6,138 bases of DNA from CAYGZC01 sp964354225 (GTDB taxonomy: Bacteria > Bacteroidota > Ignavibacteria > UBA10030 > SZUA-254): NCBI GenBank assembly GCA_964354225.1, contig CAYGZC010000023.1, positions 1-6,138 on the forward strand. Reading direction: 5' to 3'. Positions 1 through 5,486 of this stretch are shown here, piece after piece (the stretch's first letter is position 1; every line of letters begins with the position of its first letter). The translations under genes and the position numbers were made by a program. The notes beneath the pieces are model-generated. The model saw only the letters and a list, made by a program, of their open reading frames with translations, had not been told where the DNA came from and did no database searches.

Positions 1-273
1 GTCATCGTATGCCACCCACACTTCGGTCTTTTGCGTAGGCACAGCACCTTCTATCGGATTTCTTTGTGTAAAGTCGTTAACTCCGGGACGCTGCCATTCG
101 GATTCAGATAGAATACCATCGACTAATATTCGATCCTGTAATCGATGCGCCTCGACCGTACGTCGTGGTTGCACTGCTACAGTGTCTTTGTTTAATAATG
201 GTGACCCAAAAGCTTGTGTGGCTAAAATTAAGAACGAGATCCAAGCGATAAAAATCGTCGGCAATTTTTTCAT
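1..273 (-). CDS. Exported DUF5916/CBM9-like domain protein, N-terminal part only
   Basis: The reading frame is open from an ATG at 273 to the window edge, giving 91 residues with the C-terminus missing. Residues 1-22 form a signal peptide: MKK, then a hydrophobic stretch ending in ATQAFG. Residues 42-91 match the opening of the carbohydrate-binding family 9-like domain that begins DUF5916 proteins: AHRL, then ILVDGILSESEW, DFTQRNPIEG and TEVWVAYDD. The family pattern is roughly 'A-RL---I-VDG-LDE--W ... F-Q--P-EG ... TEV-V-YDD'. Full-length DUF5916 proteins are long (often 700-900 residues) and usually carry a C-terminal outer-membrane barrel-like region, which cannot be seen here. A Shine-Dalgarno AAGGA lies at 283-287, nine bases before the start. 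The gene is divergent from the ECF sigma factor operon, and an ECF-like promoter match lies just upstream. The biochemical function of DUF5916 is not established. The family call rests on the N-terminus alone. Confidence 0.83.
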   Translation of the reverse strand, partial: MKKLPTIFIAWISFLILATQAFGSPLLNKDTVAVQPRRTVEAHRLQDRILVDGILSESEWQRPGVNDFTQRNPIEGAVPTQKTEVWVAYDD

Positions 274-301
274 GTAGTGGAATCCTTGTGTTTATTGTTT
301 T

Positions 302-329
302 CTAACGATGAAAACATCGAAATGTTGCA
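302..329 (-). promoter_or_regulatory. Candidate ECF-type promoter for the DUF5916 gene
   Basis: Read on the minus strand, TGCAAC (324-329) is followed after 16 bases by CGTTAG (302-307). This resembles the -35 (TGNAAC) and -10 (CGTC/CGTT) elements used by many ECF sigma factors. Transcription would start about 20-25 bases before the ATG at 273. The -35 region continues as TGCAACATTT, matching TGTAACATTT in front of the divergent sigma gene. Spacing is one base shorter than in that promoter, and the fourth base of the -10 differs (CGTT against CGTC). Confidence 0.5.
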
Positions 330-411
330 CGTTATCGAGCCGTTTTCAGAATTAATCATTAGACGATTCCAATGCCAAGAAAGTTGACGAGTCTTTGTCC
401 TCTTACTAACC

Positions 412-440
412 TGTAACATTTGTCATCCCCCAGGCGTCTA
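412..440 (+). promoter_or_regulatory. Candidate autoregulated ECF promoter of the sigma operon
   Basis: TGTAAC (412-417) and CGTCTA (435-440) are separated by 17 bases. This is the classic ECF layout, as in the TGNAAC / CGTC promoters known for Bacillus-type ECF factors. Transcription would start near 446-448, leaving a leader of only about 16-18 bases before the ATG at 464. ECF factors commonly transcribe their own operon, so this is the expected position for an autoregulatory promoter. Confidence 0.65.
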
Positions 441-463
441 ACAAGTACAAAACAACAAAACCG

Positions 464-997
464 ATGAACGACGAAATAACCCTTATTAATAAAGCCAAGC
501 AAGGTGATCAAAGAGCATTCAAGAAGCTCTATGATCTGAACGTCGAGCCATTATACCGTTTCATGCGGAACTACTCGCAGGATGCGGCTCAAGTTGAGGA
601 TTGGGTACAGCGGGCGTTCATCAAATCGTATAATAACATCGAAACATTCAACGGCACATCGCGCTTTTCAACGTGGCTCTTCACTATTGCGCTGAATGAG
701 ATGAGAACAGATTTCCGTAAACCAAACATCATCGTGTTCAATACAACTGAAATGGAAAGCTACCATGCTCTGGAAGAGAACAATACCAGCTTTGAATGGA
801 ACGACATCATGGAATCATGGCTTAGTGAACTTGAGGAGGCAAAGCGGACTGTCTTCGTCCTATTTGAAGTTGAAGGATATTCACATTCAGAAATCGCATC
901 TATTCTGAACATCAACGAGAACACTTCACGCACACTTTTACACAGAGCGAAACAATTGTTAAAAACAAAATGGGAATCAATGGAGAAAGCAGTATGA
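464..997 (+). CDS. ECF-family RNA polymerase sigma factor (sigma-70 family)
   Basis: The 177-residue product has the two-domain build and length of an extracytoplasmic-function sigma factor. Region 2 covers about residues 8-85: the AKQGDQRAFKKLYDL opening, the core around VEDWVQRAFIKSY (44-56), and FNGTSRFSTWLFTIALNEM (62-80), which would contact the -10 element. After a variable acidic linker (about 87-115), region 4 spans about 117-170. Its helix-turn-helix (EGYSHSEIASILNINENTSRTLLHRAKQLL, in segments 137-151 and 152-166) reads the -35. There is no region 1 or 3, as usual for the class. No Shine-Dalgarno is visible; the leader is short and A-rich. The gene is first in a three-gene operon and overlaps the next gene by ATGA. 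It probably drives its own promoter at 412-440 and is held in check by the membrane protein encoded next. The exact ECF subgroup and the inducing signal cannot be read from the sequence. Confidence 0.95.
   Translation: MNDEITLINKAKQGDQRAFKKLYDLNVEPLYRFMRNYSQDAAQVEDWVQRAFIKSYNNIETFNGTSRFSTWLFTIALNEMRTDFRKPNIIVFNTTEMESYHALEENNTSFEWNDIMESWLSELEEAKRTVFVLFEVEGYSHSEIASILNINENTSRTLLHRAKQLLKTKWESMEKAV
982..996 (+). promoter_or_regulatory. Ribosome binding site and ATGA overlap that set the start of gene 2
   Basis: GGAG at 982-985 stands eight bases before an ATG at 994, which overlaps the sigma factor stop TGA (995-997). This choice is better than the in-frame ATG at 970, which has no ribosome binding site and would create a 28-base overlap. 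The arrangement implies translational coupling of sigma factor and partner. Confidence 0.75.
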
Positions 998-1503
998 TTA
1001 CACCGGATAAATTTTACAGCAAAGAAGACCACCCGACAAGCGAAAGCAGAACTTGGATGTGGAATAATATCAACAGAGAACTACCTAAAAGAAAAGGATC
1101 CTTCCTTCATATCACGGATAAACGAAGTTTCATCTATGGAATAGCGGCATCGTTTATATTGTACTTTACAGCGTTGGGCGTTGTAGGTACAATTAAACAA
1201 ACAATCGAACAGTCACAACCGCAGGTTGTAAAGGTTGATAAAGCATATCAATCCGCTATCCGCGAATTTGAAAAAATAGCCCCGCAAGTTAAATACACGG
1301 CTGCCGCTAACAGAACGGGGCAGGATTATGCATCGGTACGAAAAGAACAACTTGACAATCTTGACGCAACTATCGAAAGCTTGCGGAAAGAAACTCCTTC
1401 CGGCGATCTCTCACCTTTGCTCCAGACACGGCTACGACAATTATACAGTATGAAATTACAGATTCTTCAAGACATGATTGAGAATGGAGAGATAACACTA
1501 TGA
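994..1503 (+). CDS. Single-pass membrane protein, probable anti-sigma factor without zinc motif
   Basis: With the start at 994 the product is 169 residues. Residues 1-45 are polar and would be cytoplasmic, with a WMWNNINREL segment at 21-30 that could form a sigma-binding helix. One membrane segment lies at about 46-67 (FIYGIAASFILYFTALGVVG), preceded by basic residues, which puts the C-terminus outside. Residues 75-165 are helical and coiled-coil-like: YQSAIREFEKI, LDNLDATIESLRKE, then LLQTRLRQLYSMKLQILQDMI. The last part resembles the periplasmic end of many zf-HC2-type anti-sigma factors, whose tails often read like 'L---IEETR--L ... L---Y--KI-LLQ'. The protein has no cysteine, so the H-x3-C-x2-C zinc site of that family is absent. 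The call rests on position between sigma factor and DUF4097 gene, topology and ATGA overlaps at both ends. A structural role unrelated to sigma binding is possible. Confidence 0.72.
   Translation: MITPDKFYSKEDHPTSESRTWMWNNINRELPKRKGSFLHITDKRSFIYGIAASFILYFTALGVVGTIKQTIEQSQPQVVKVDKAYQSAIREFEKIAPQVKYTAAANRTGQDYASVRKEQLDNLDATIESLRKETPSGDLSPLLQTRLRQLYSMKLQILQDMIENGEITL
1486..1502 (+). promoter_or_regulatory. Ribosome binding site and ATGA overlap that set the start of gene 3
   Basis: GGAGAG at 1486-1491 precedes the ATG at 1500 by eight bases. The ATG overlaps the stop TGA (1501-1503) of the probable anti-sigma gene. This is the same GGAG-8-ATGA design as the previous junction, so all three proteins are likely made from one message in coupled fashion. 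Confidence 0.75.
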
Positions 1504-2891
1504 AACGCTGCCTATTATTATTCGCATGTTTGCTATTTGCTTTTCCGGCGCTGGCAGAACAAAAGACCACCCTCGAAAAACGTATCCAAACAAATGCGTC
1601 CCAGCGAATTGAGATCGACGGATTCTCAAGCACCGATATCTCGTTTAAATCCTGGGATAAGAATGAAGTGTACGTAAAACTCGATATCAGCATCTCATCA
1701 TCTGATGACGATTATGAGAAAAAGTTTATCTCCTCTGCGAAGATAACCGAATCGCAAACCCCATCCGGAATGCGTCTGCAATTCGAACGGATAAGAGAAA
1801 ATACGGATGGCTGGTCTTTACTAAAATCCATTTTCAAAGGACGATTTTACACCAAAACAGAAATCACCGGTGAAATCTACGTCCCGCAATCGAATCCGCT
1901 TTCCACAGACCTGAAGTATGGAACGATCTCGCTTGAAAATATGAACGGTGAAATCAGTTTGAACGGAAAAAGCAATTCCCTCGTTCTGCGGAATTGTTCT
2001 TCCATTGCGCGCGTGGAAAACGATTACGGCACAACCCTTATCGAAAATTCCGGAGGCAGACTCGATCTTAACGCAACAAGCTCCACCGTTACGATCAGCG
2101 AATTTAACGGCCCGGTAACAATCGATGCCAACTATTCTACAATCACCGTAAACCGCGTAAGTAAGAATATTACCATCAACGATAAGAGCGGAAAACTCGA
2201 TATCGAGGATATTTCCGGTGATGCGAAAATCGACGCGGATTATTCCACTATCACACTCAACAACGTCAAAGGTTTTGCCGATATATCATCGAAGAGCGCT
2301 ACCATTCGTGTACGTTCCGTCGATGGTGTTCAGGTCCGAGCAGATTACAGCACTGTAAAAATAAACGATGTAAAGGGAATTCCCGGAAAGCCGATCATCG
2401 TCAATGGACAATCGGGAACTCTTACTTTAGAGGATGCGACCGGCAATGTCCAAATCGATAATCCATATTCTACCATCGATCTCGCACGAATCAAAGGCAA
2501 CATAACAATCGATTCCAAAAGTGCGACGATCCATGCGGACGATATACAGGGAGACTGGAATTCCCGTACTGAATATTCGAGCGTGACGGTGCGCCGCATT
2601 ACCGCTAACGATGTGAAGATAACGAATAAGAGCAATCCGGTGTCTGTTCAATTGAAAAACGTTCCGTCAAATATAGATATCCAGAATGAATATGGCAACG
2701 TTGCGGTTCATATGCCTACCGGCTTCAGCGGCGATGTTGACATGTATGCTGAATATGGAACAGTAGATACGAATTTCCCTATCAAGCATAAATCTGGCCG
2801 TAAATCATCTTACACTGCGAAAGTGGGATCCGGGAACGGTTCCATCACAATCGAAACAAAGTCGGCAAACATCGAATTGATTGAAGAGTAG
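1500..2891 (+). CDS. Secreted DUF4097-family beta-solenoid protein
   Basis: The 463-residue product starts with a clear signal peptide (MKRCLLLFACLLFAFPALA, cleavage after A19) and has no membrane anchor at the C-terminus, so it should be periplasmic or surface-exposed. Residues 24-130 are the usual DUF4097 lead-in, with IEIDGFSSTDISFKSWDKNEVYVK (segments 37-50 and 51-60) and an EIYVP strand at 125-129. From about residue 137 to 425 the chain is a regular repeat: tyrosines of a Y-(S/G)-(T/S/N) motif at 140, 176, 212, 248, 283, 323, 359, 398 and 419 alternate with serines of a (K/Q/S)-S motif at 158, 194, 230, 266, 305, 341 and 378. This gives 18-residue turns, as expected of a beta-helix. DUF4097 proteins are often encoded beside sigma/anti-sigma pairs and are annotated as putative adhesins, but the function is not settled. 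Here the gene is last in the sigma operon, so it may be the module's sensor, modulator or output. The 110-120 stretch (SIFKGRFYTKT) breaks the strand pattern. Confidence 0.87.
   Translation: MKRCLLLFACLLFAFPALAEQKTTLEKRIQTNASQRIEIDGFSSTDISFKSWDKNEVYVKLDISISSSDDDYEKKFISSAKITESQTPSGMRLQFERIRENTDGWSLLKSIFKGRFYTKTEITGEIYVPQSNPLSTDLKYGTISLENMNGEISLNGKSNSLVLRNCSSIARVENDYGTTLIENSGGRLDLNATSSTVTISEFNGPVTIDANYSTITVNRVSKNITINDKSGKLDIEDISGDAKIDADYSTITLNNVKGFADISSKSATIRVRSVDGVQVRADYSTVKINDVKGIPGKPIIVNGQSGTLTLEDATGNVQIDNPYSTIDLARIKGNITIDSKSATIHADDIQGDWNSRTEYSSVTVRRITANDVKITNKSNPVSVQLKNVPSNIDIQNEYGNVAVHMPTGFSGDVDMYAEYGTVDTNFPIKHKSGRKSSYTAKVGSGNGSITIETKSANIELIEE
1908..2774 (+). repeat. Coding repeat, 108-base (36-residue) period
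   Basis: The DNA encodes about eight copies of a 36-residue unit made of two 18-residue halves, one with Y-(S/G)-T and one with K-S-x-x-(I/L/V). The first four units are exactly in step (tyrosine spacing 36, 36, 36, then 35). A four-residue insertion (PGKP, residues 295-298) stretches the fifth, and the last turns are irregular (39, 21). At base level the copies are strongly diverged, for example around 2133 and 2241 (108 bases apart), so the repeat is old and held by protein structure, not by recent duplication. Confidence 0.85.
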
Positions 2892-2913
2892 AAATCAAAG
2901 CTTTATAAATACA

Positions 2914-2949
2914 AAACCCCGCCCCGAAAGAATCGGAGCGGGGTTTATT
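2914..2949. terminator. Bidirectional intrinsic terminator between convergent genes
   Basis: Arms 2914-2927 and 2933-2946 form a 14-pair stem with one C-A mismatch (2923/2937) and a five-base loop; the core is CCCCGC/GCGGGG. On the plus strand the stem ends in TTTATT. On the minus strand the A-rich left flank reads as TTTTGTATTT after the stem. It lies between the DUF4097 stop (2891) and the cold-shock gene stop (2977) and can serve both. Confidence 0.88.
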
Positions 2950-2976
2950 GTTAAACGGGTCTGTTACTATCGAGTG

Positions 2977-3180
2977 TTACCTGTCAAGCGACACGTTGGC
3001 GGCTTGAAGTCCTTTCGGACCGCGCTCTACCTCGAATTCAACTTTATCGCCTTCTTCGAGATTTTTATATCCATCACCTGCGATGGATTTAAAGTGGACA
3101 AAAACATCTTCTCCACCGTTACGTGATATGAAGCCGTAACCTTTGGCTCCGTTAAACCATTTGACTGTTCCTTTTTCCAT
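2977..3180 (-). CDS. Cold-shock domain protein, CspA family
   Basis: The 67-residue product is a complete single cold-shock domain of normal length. It opens with MEKGTVKWFNGAKGYGFIS, holding the RNP1 motif KGYGFIS at 13-19, followed by RNP2 DVFVHF at 25-30. It then runs through LEEGDKVEFEVERGPKGLQAANV (segments 41-53 and 54-63), which is the usual family ending. The nucleic-acid-facing aromatics W8, F9, Y15, F17, F27, H29 and F30 are all present. Such proteins bind single-stranded RNA and DNA in the cytoplasm and act as RNA chaperones or antiterminators. Not all are cold-induced, so the induction of this copy is unknown. A Shine-Dalgarno AAAGGA at 3188-3193 stands seven bases before the start. 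The gene is convergent with the sigma operon and shares its terminator; nothing suggests a functional link to it. Confidence 0.97.
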   Translation of the reverse strand: MEKGTVKWFNGAKGYGFISRNGGEDVFVHFKSIAGDGYKNLEEGDKVEFEVERGPKGLQAANVSLDR

Positions 3181-3222
3181 GGAACTATCCTTTCTTCTTC
3201 CCGATTAAACGGGATGTGTATT

Positions 3223-3228
3223 ATTGTA
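3223..3228 (-). promoter_or_regulatory. Possible -10 element for the cold-shock gene
   Basis: On the minus strand TACAAT sits about 42 bases upstream of the start codon. No convincing -35 is found at 16-18 bases from it, so this is a weak call. The leader would also contain a small CCCG/CGGG inverted repeat at 3200-3213. Confidence 0.28.
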
Positions 3229-3392
3229 AAAGTGTACGCCGAGAACCGTGTTTCTATGATCTGTATGCTGCATATAGATTATTCGTTGCTGTGTTTACGA
3301 ATGCTGGCGTCTTTTACCTTGAAAGGTACTACTGGTACATCAGCAGGTGCTTAAAGCGGGCGAATACTGCAATAAACGTGGTCAGTAAAACT

Positions 3393-3405
3393 ATCCCTAA
3401 GGGAT
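3393..3405. repeat. Palindrome ATCCCT-A-AGGGAT
   Basis: This is a perfect 6-base inverted repeat with a one-base centre, flanked by AAAA (3387-3390) and TTTT (3405-3408). The loop is too small for a stable hairpin, so if it matters it is more likely a dimeric-protein binding site than a terminator. It lies about 150 bases before the serine hydrolase start. A chance occurrence cannot be excluded. Confidence 0.3.
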
Positions 3406-3458
3406 TTTCTAACGGTGTACTGTTATTTTGACTGTTTAAGATAGATATAATCTGTATC

Positions 3459-3468
3459 ATTTGCAAAT
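3459..3468. repeat. Palindrome ATTTGCAAAT
   Basis: This perfect 10-base palindrome is followed by a partial echo, ATGCAAA, at 3469-3475. It lies just downstream of a TATAAT (3446-3451) that has no properly spaced -35. It is possibly an operator in the serine hydrolase upstream region, but AT-rich palindromes of this size are common. Confidence 0.25.
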
Positions 3469-3500
3469 ATGCAAAAAAACATTTTCCTTGGTATGTCGTA

Positions 3501-3508
3501 TAACTTTG
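3501..3508 (+). promoter_or_regulatory. Possible Bacteroidota-type -7 element (TAACTTTG)
   Basis: TAACTTTG fits the TAnnTTTG consensus of the Bacteroidota primary sigma factor exactly and lies 40 bases before the serine hydrolase start. No TTTG -33 element is present at the usual distance of about 19-21 bases, and the host may not belong to that phylum. Confidence 0.25.
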
Positions 3509-3548
3509 CAAACACTTCTAATACATAACTACATCATCAGGTAATAAT

Positions 3549-4943
3549 ATGAAATATAAATCCCTATTTCTTCTTCTTTTCTACGGCATCCTAACGACAG
3601 CCTGTCCGAGCCAAACAGGAAATGCCAGGAAAATTATCGAAGCTTATGTTACTGCATTCAATAACGGAGAAGCCGCAATGCGTAATTTCTTAACTGATAA
3701 TATCTCCGATGCCTCACTAAAGCAGCGATCCCTCGAAGTTCGGCTCCCAATTTACAGACAAATGAAGGGTGAGATGGGCGAGCTTACGTTGCAACAGATT
3801 CAGGAAAGCACGAATACTTCTATCACTGCTCTTATGCACACAAAAAAAGATGAATGGTTTCTATTCACATTCGAGCTTGAGCAGGAACCACCACTCAAAA
3901 TTATCGGAATCCGAATCGAGAATACAGATGAACCGGAATCAACCACTGCCCCTAAGGTGAAAGAAATTGAAGCACTCCAATCGGTTGTACAATTCCTTGA
4001 TGAGAAGACAAAGAGGGGTGAATTCTCAGGCACTGTCCTAATTGCGAAAGATGGGAAAGCAATCCTCAAGCGAGCGTACGGCATGGCAAGCAAAGAGTGT
4101 AAAGTAATCAATAGAATCGATACAAAGTTCAATCTGGGGTCAATTAATAAAATATTCACTACTATTGCGATAGGCCAGCTTTACGAACAGGGAAAGATTT
4201 CGCTCAACGATCCAATCATCAAATTTCTTCCCAACTATCCGAACAAAACAGCCGCTCAAAAAGTAACAATCCGACATCTGCTTGATATGACATCGGGTAT
4301 TGGTGATTTCTTCGGTGAGAAATTTGAAAATACACCCAAAGATAAACTCCGAACTATCGATGATTTCCTGCCGATGTTTGCAAATGATTCGCTGAAGTTT
4401 GAACCCGGAAGTCAGCGGCAGTATTCAAACGGCGGCTATATTGTTCTTGGTGCAATTATTGAAAAAGTTTCTGGCGAAAGCTATTACGATTACGTGCGGG
4501 AACACATCTTTAAGCCCACCGGAATGTTGAACACTGAATCTTATGAAGCAGATATCCCTGTCCCAAATCTTGCTGAAGGGTATACGCGCGAAGAAACCGA
4601 CAAACCATGGAGGAAAAATATTTACACTCGACCGTCACGTGGAAGCTCAGCAGGCGGTGGCTACTCGACCGCCGAAGACTTGCTGATGTTTACGATTGCT
4701 CTTGAAAAACAAACATTCTTCAAGAATCCTGAGACTTGGGAAACTTTGCGGGGTGAACCATCGGGACAGAAATCTCGGAGACAAGGCGGCTTAGGGTTTT
4801 TTGGTGGGGCGCCGGGAATCAATTCTGGAATCGAGACAAAAATTGGCAAGGGTTTTACCGCTATCGTGATGTCGAACTATGATCCACCGACAGCAGAAGA
4901 TGTTATGAAAAAAATCAGAAAGTTTCTCACAAACGTGAAATGA
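3549..4943 (+). CDS. Exported serine hydrolase (beta-lactamase class C/PBP superfamily) with N-terminal NTF2-like domain
   Basis: The 464-residue product opens with a signal sequence ending LTTAC (C19). This is an imperfect lipobox, so lipoprotein or ordinary export are both possible. Residues 25-125 resemble the NTF2/SnoaL-like domain often fused to these enzymes: ARKIIEAYVTAFNNGE, DEWFLFTFELEQEPPLKIIGIRI (segments 101-113 and 114-123). Residues 140-464 are the serine hydrolase domain: GTVLIAKDGKAILKRAYG (161-178), the nucleophile motif S198-I-N-K201, the structural HLLDMTSGI (243-251), the second motif Y292-S-N294, GSSAGGGYSTAEDLL (365-379) and a C-terminal GGAPGINS (419-426). In many relatives the last motif is preceded by histidine (H-x-G-G); here it reads GFFGGAPG. 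Such enzymes may act as esterases, peptidases or D-aminopeptidases, and family membership alone does not predict beta-lactam resistance. The start has only a weak AGG 7 bases upstream. No terminator or partner gene is evident. Confidence 0.92.
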   Translation: MKYKSLFLLLFYGILTTACPSQTGNARKIIEAYVTAFNNGEAAMRNFLTDNISDASLKQRSLEVRLPIYRQMKGEMGELTLQQIQESTNTSITALMHTKKDEWFLFTFELEQEPPLKIIGIRIENTDEPESTTAPKVKEIEALQSVVQFLDEKTKRGEFSGTVLIAKDGKAILKRAYGMASKECKVINRIDTKFNLGSINKIFTTIAIGQLYEQGKISLNDPIIKFLPNYPNKTAAQKVTIRHLLDMTSGIGDFFGEKFENTPKDKLRTIDDFLPMFANDSLKFEPGSQRQYSNGGYIVLGAIIEKVSGESYYDYVREHIFKPTGMLNTESYEADIPVPNLAEGYTREETDKPWRKNIYTRPSRGSSAGGGYSTAEDLLMFTIALEKQTFFKNPETWETLRGEPSGQKSRRQGGLGFFGGAPGINSGIETKIGKGFTAIVMSNYDPPTAEDVMKKIRKFLTNVK

Positions 4944-5053
4944 TATAAGAACAATAATCTCCCTGTAAATCAATACGAATATTCAGCTTAAGGATAAGAC
5001 CTAATAGAATTCCAGCCATAATAGGAACTATTCTCTTTTGCAACGGAACGAAT

Positions 5054-5083
5054 TTAACTCATTGAATGTTTAAAAAGTATAAA
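5054..5083 (+). promoter_or_regulatory. Weak sigma-70-like promoter for the DUF1059 gene
   Basis: TTAACT (5054-5059) and TATAAA (5078-5083) are 18 bases apart, giving 4 of 6 matches to the -35 and a fair -10. The region is very AT-rich, so chance matches are likely. Confidence 0.3.
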
Positions 5084-5100
5084 GATTATCGATTCTTTAT
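5079..5100. repeat. Inverted repeat ATAAAGA / TCTTTAT
   Basis: Perfect seven-base arms (5079-5085 and 5094-5100) flank an eight-base centre. The repeat overlaps the candidate -10 of the DUF1059 gene and ends 39 bases before its start codon, which is a plausible operator position. The low GC content makes it weak as an RNA hairpin. Confidence 0.35.
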
Positions 5101-5139
5101 TTAGCTAACATTTATAAACATTTAAAAAAGGAATTAATC

Positions 5140-5457
5140 ATGTATAAACGATTATTTATGACGATGCTTGTTATCATCGTTGCCATAGCTTTCGCAACGC
5201 CGACGTTTGCACAAGAGAGCACACATCAAGGAATGAAGAAAGATGAAAAGATGGAAATGACTAAAGCCGAAAAGACAATGGGTCCATTGAAGTCCATCTC
5301 TTGCGATCCTGGATGTGGATTCAGCATTCAAAGTCGTGACGAAAAAGAAATCCTTTCAGTTGTAAAAAACCATGCAAAGAAAGTTCATCACATGGACCTC
5401 TCTGAAAAGAAAGCAAAAGAAATGATGAAAACCGTAGAAGGATCGGGTGGCAAGTAA
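5140..5457 (+). CDS. Exported DUF1059-like small protein
   Basis: The 105-residue product has a signal peptide (MYKRLFMTMLVIIVAIAFATPTFA, cleavage after A24). A short Lys/Met/Glu-rich linker (25-48) follows, then a compact domain at 49-100. That domain, with SISCDPGCGFSIQSRDEKEIL (segments 52-60 and 61-71), VVKNHAKKVHHM and a helical tail, follows the DUF1059 pattern: a Cys-rich opening, a Phe/Trp strand, a 'de-Eil--v--Ha---H-m' helix and an acidic C-terminal helix. Cysteines C55 and C59 with histidines H78, H83 and H84 could bind a metal, but that is inference. DUF1059 proteins are usually short cytoplasmic proteins of unknown function, so an exported version is less usual. The start is supported by AAGGA at 5128-5132, seven bases upstream, and a strong terminator follows, so it is probably a single-gene transcript. 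Confidence 0.8.
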   Translation: MYKRLFMTMLVIIVAIAFATPTFAQESTHQGMKKDEKMEMTKAEKTMGPLKSISCDPGCGFSIQSRDEKEILSVVKNHAKKVHHMDLSEKKAKEMMKTVEGSGGK

Positions 5458-5486
5458 TACTCTCTCACCATAATCAGATCACTTAT

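Larger units (their letters stand above)
3214..3548. other. Intergenic region, no gene recognised
   Basis: This stretch separates the cold-shock gene (leftward) from the serine hydrolase gene (rightward), so it must hold both promoters. Reading frames here (a 71-codon one on the plus strand and a 60-codon one on the minus strand) lack ribosome binding sites, overlap each other and show no recognisable motif. I see no tRNA, riboswitch or insertion-sequence ends. Two small palindromes and one Bacteroidota-like promoter motif are listed separately. Confidence 0.5.

Noticed and set aside
970..993. Upstream ATG at 970 as start of the probable anti-sigma gene
   Set aside because: No ribosome binding site before it, while ATG 994 has GGAG at eight bases and an ATGA overlap identical in design to the next junction.
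3200..3213. CCCG/CGGG inverted repeat in the cold-shock leader as an RNA thermometer
   Set aside because: Only four base pairs around a six-base loop and it does not cover the Shine-Dalgarno sequence.
3216..3431. 71-codon plus-strand reading frame in the intergenic region
   Set aside because: It begins inside the cold-shock gene's upstream region, has no Shine-Dalgarno, shows no recognisable motif and overlaps an opposed frame of similar quality.
3428..3451. TTGACT ... TATAAT as a sigma-70 promoter for the serine hydrolase
   Set aside because: Both elements look good alone but are only 12 bases apart, too close for sigma-70; TATAAT alone may still act but has no TGn extension.
3329..3511. 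60-codon minus-strand reading frame with a hydrophobic stretch
   Set aside because: No ribosome binding site and no similarity recognised; the hydrophobic part comes from AT-rich sequence.
5004..5031. Bulged hairpin ATAG-TTCC / GGAA-CTAT as terminator of the serine hydrolase gene
   Set aside because: Short arms with a two-base bulge, AT-rich, more than 60 bases after the stop, and only a poor T-tract.
5039..5070. TGCAAC before the DUF1059 gene as a third ECF promoter
   Set aside because: No CGTC or CGTT follows at 15-18 bases, so only half of the motif is present.
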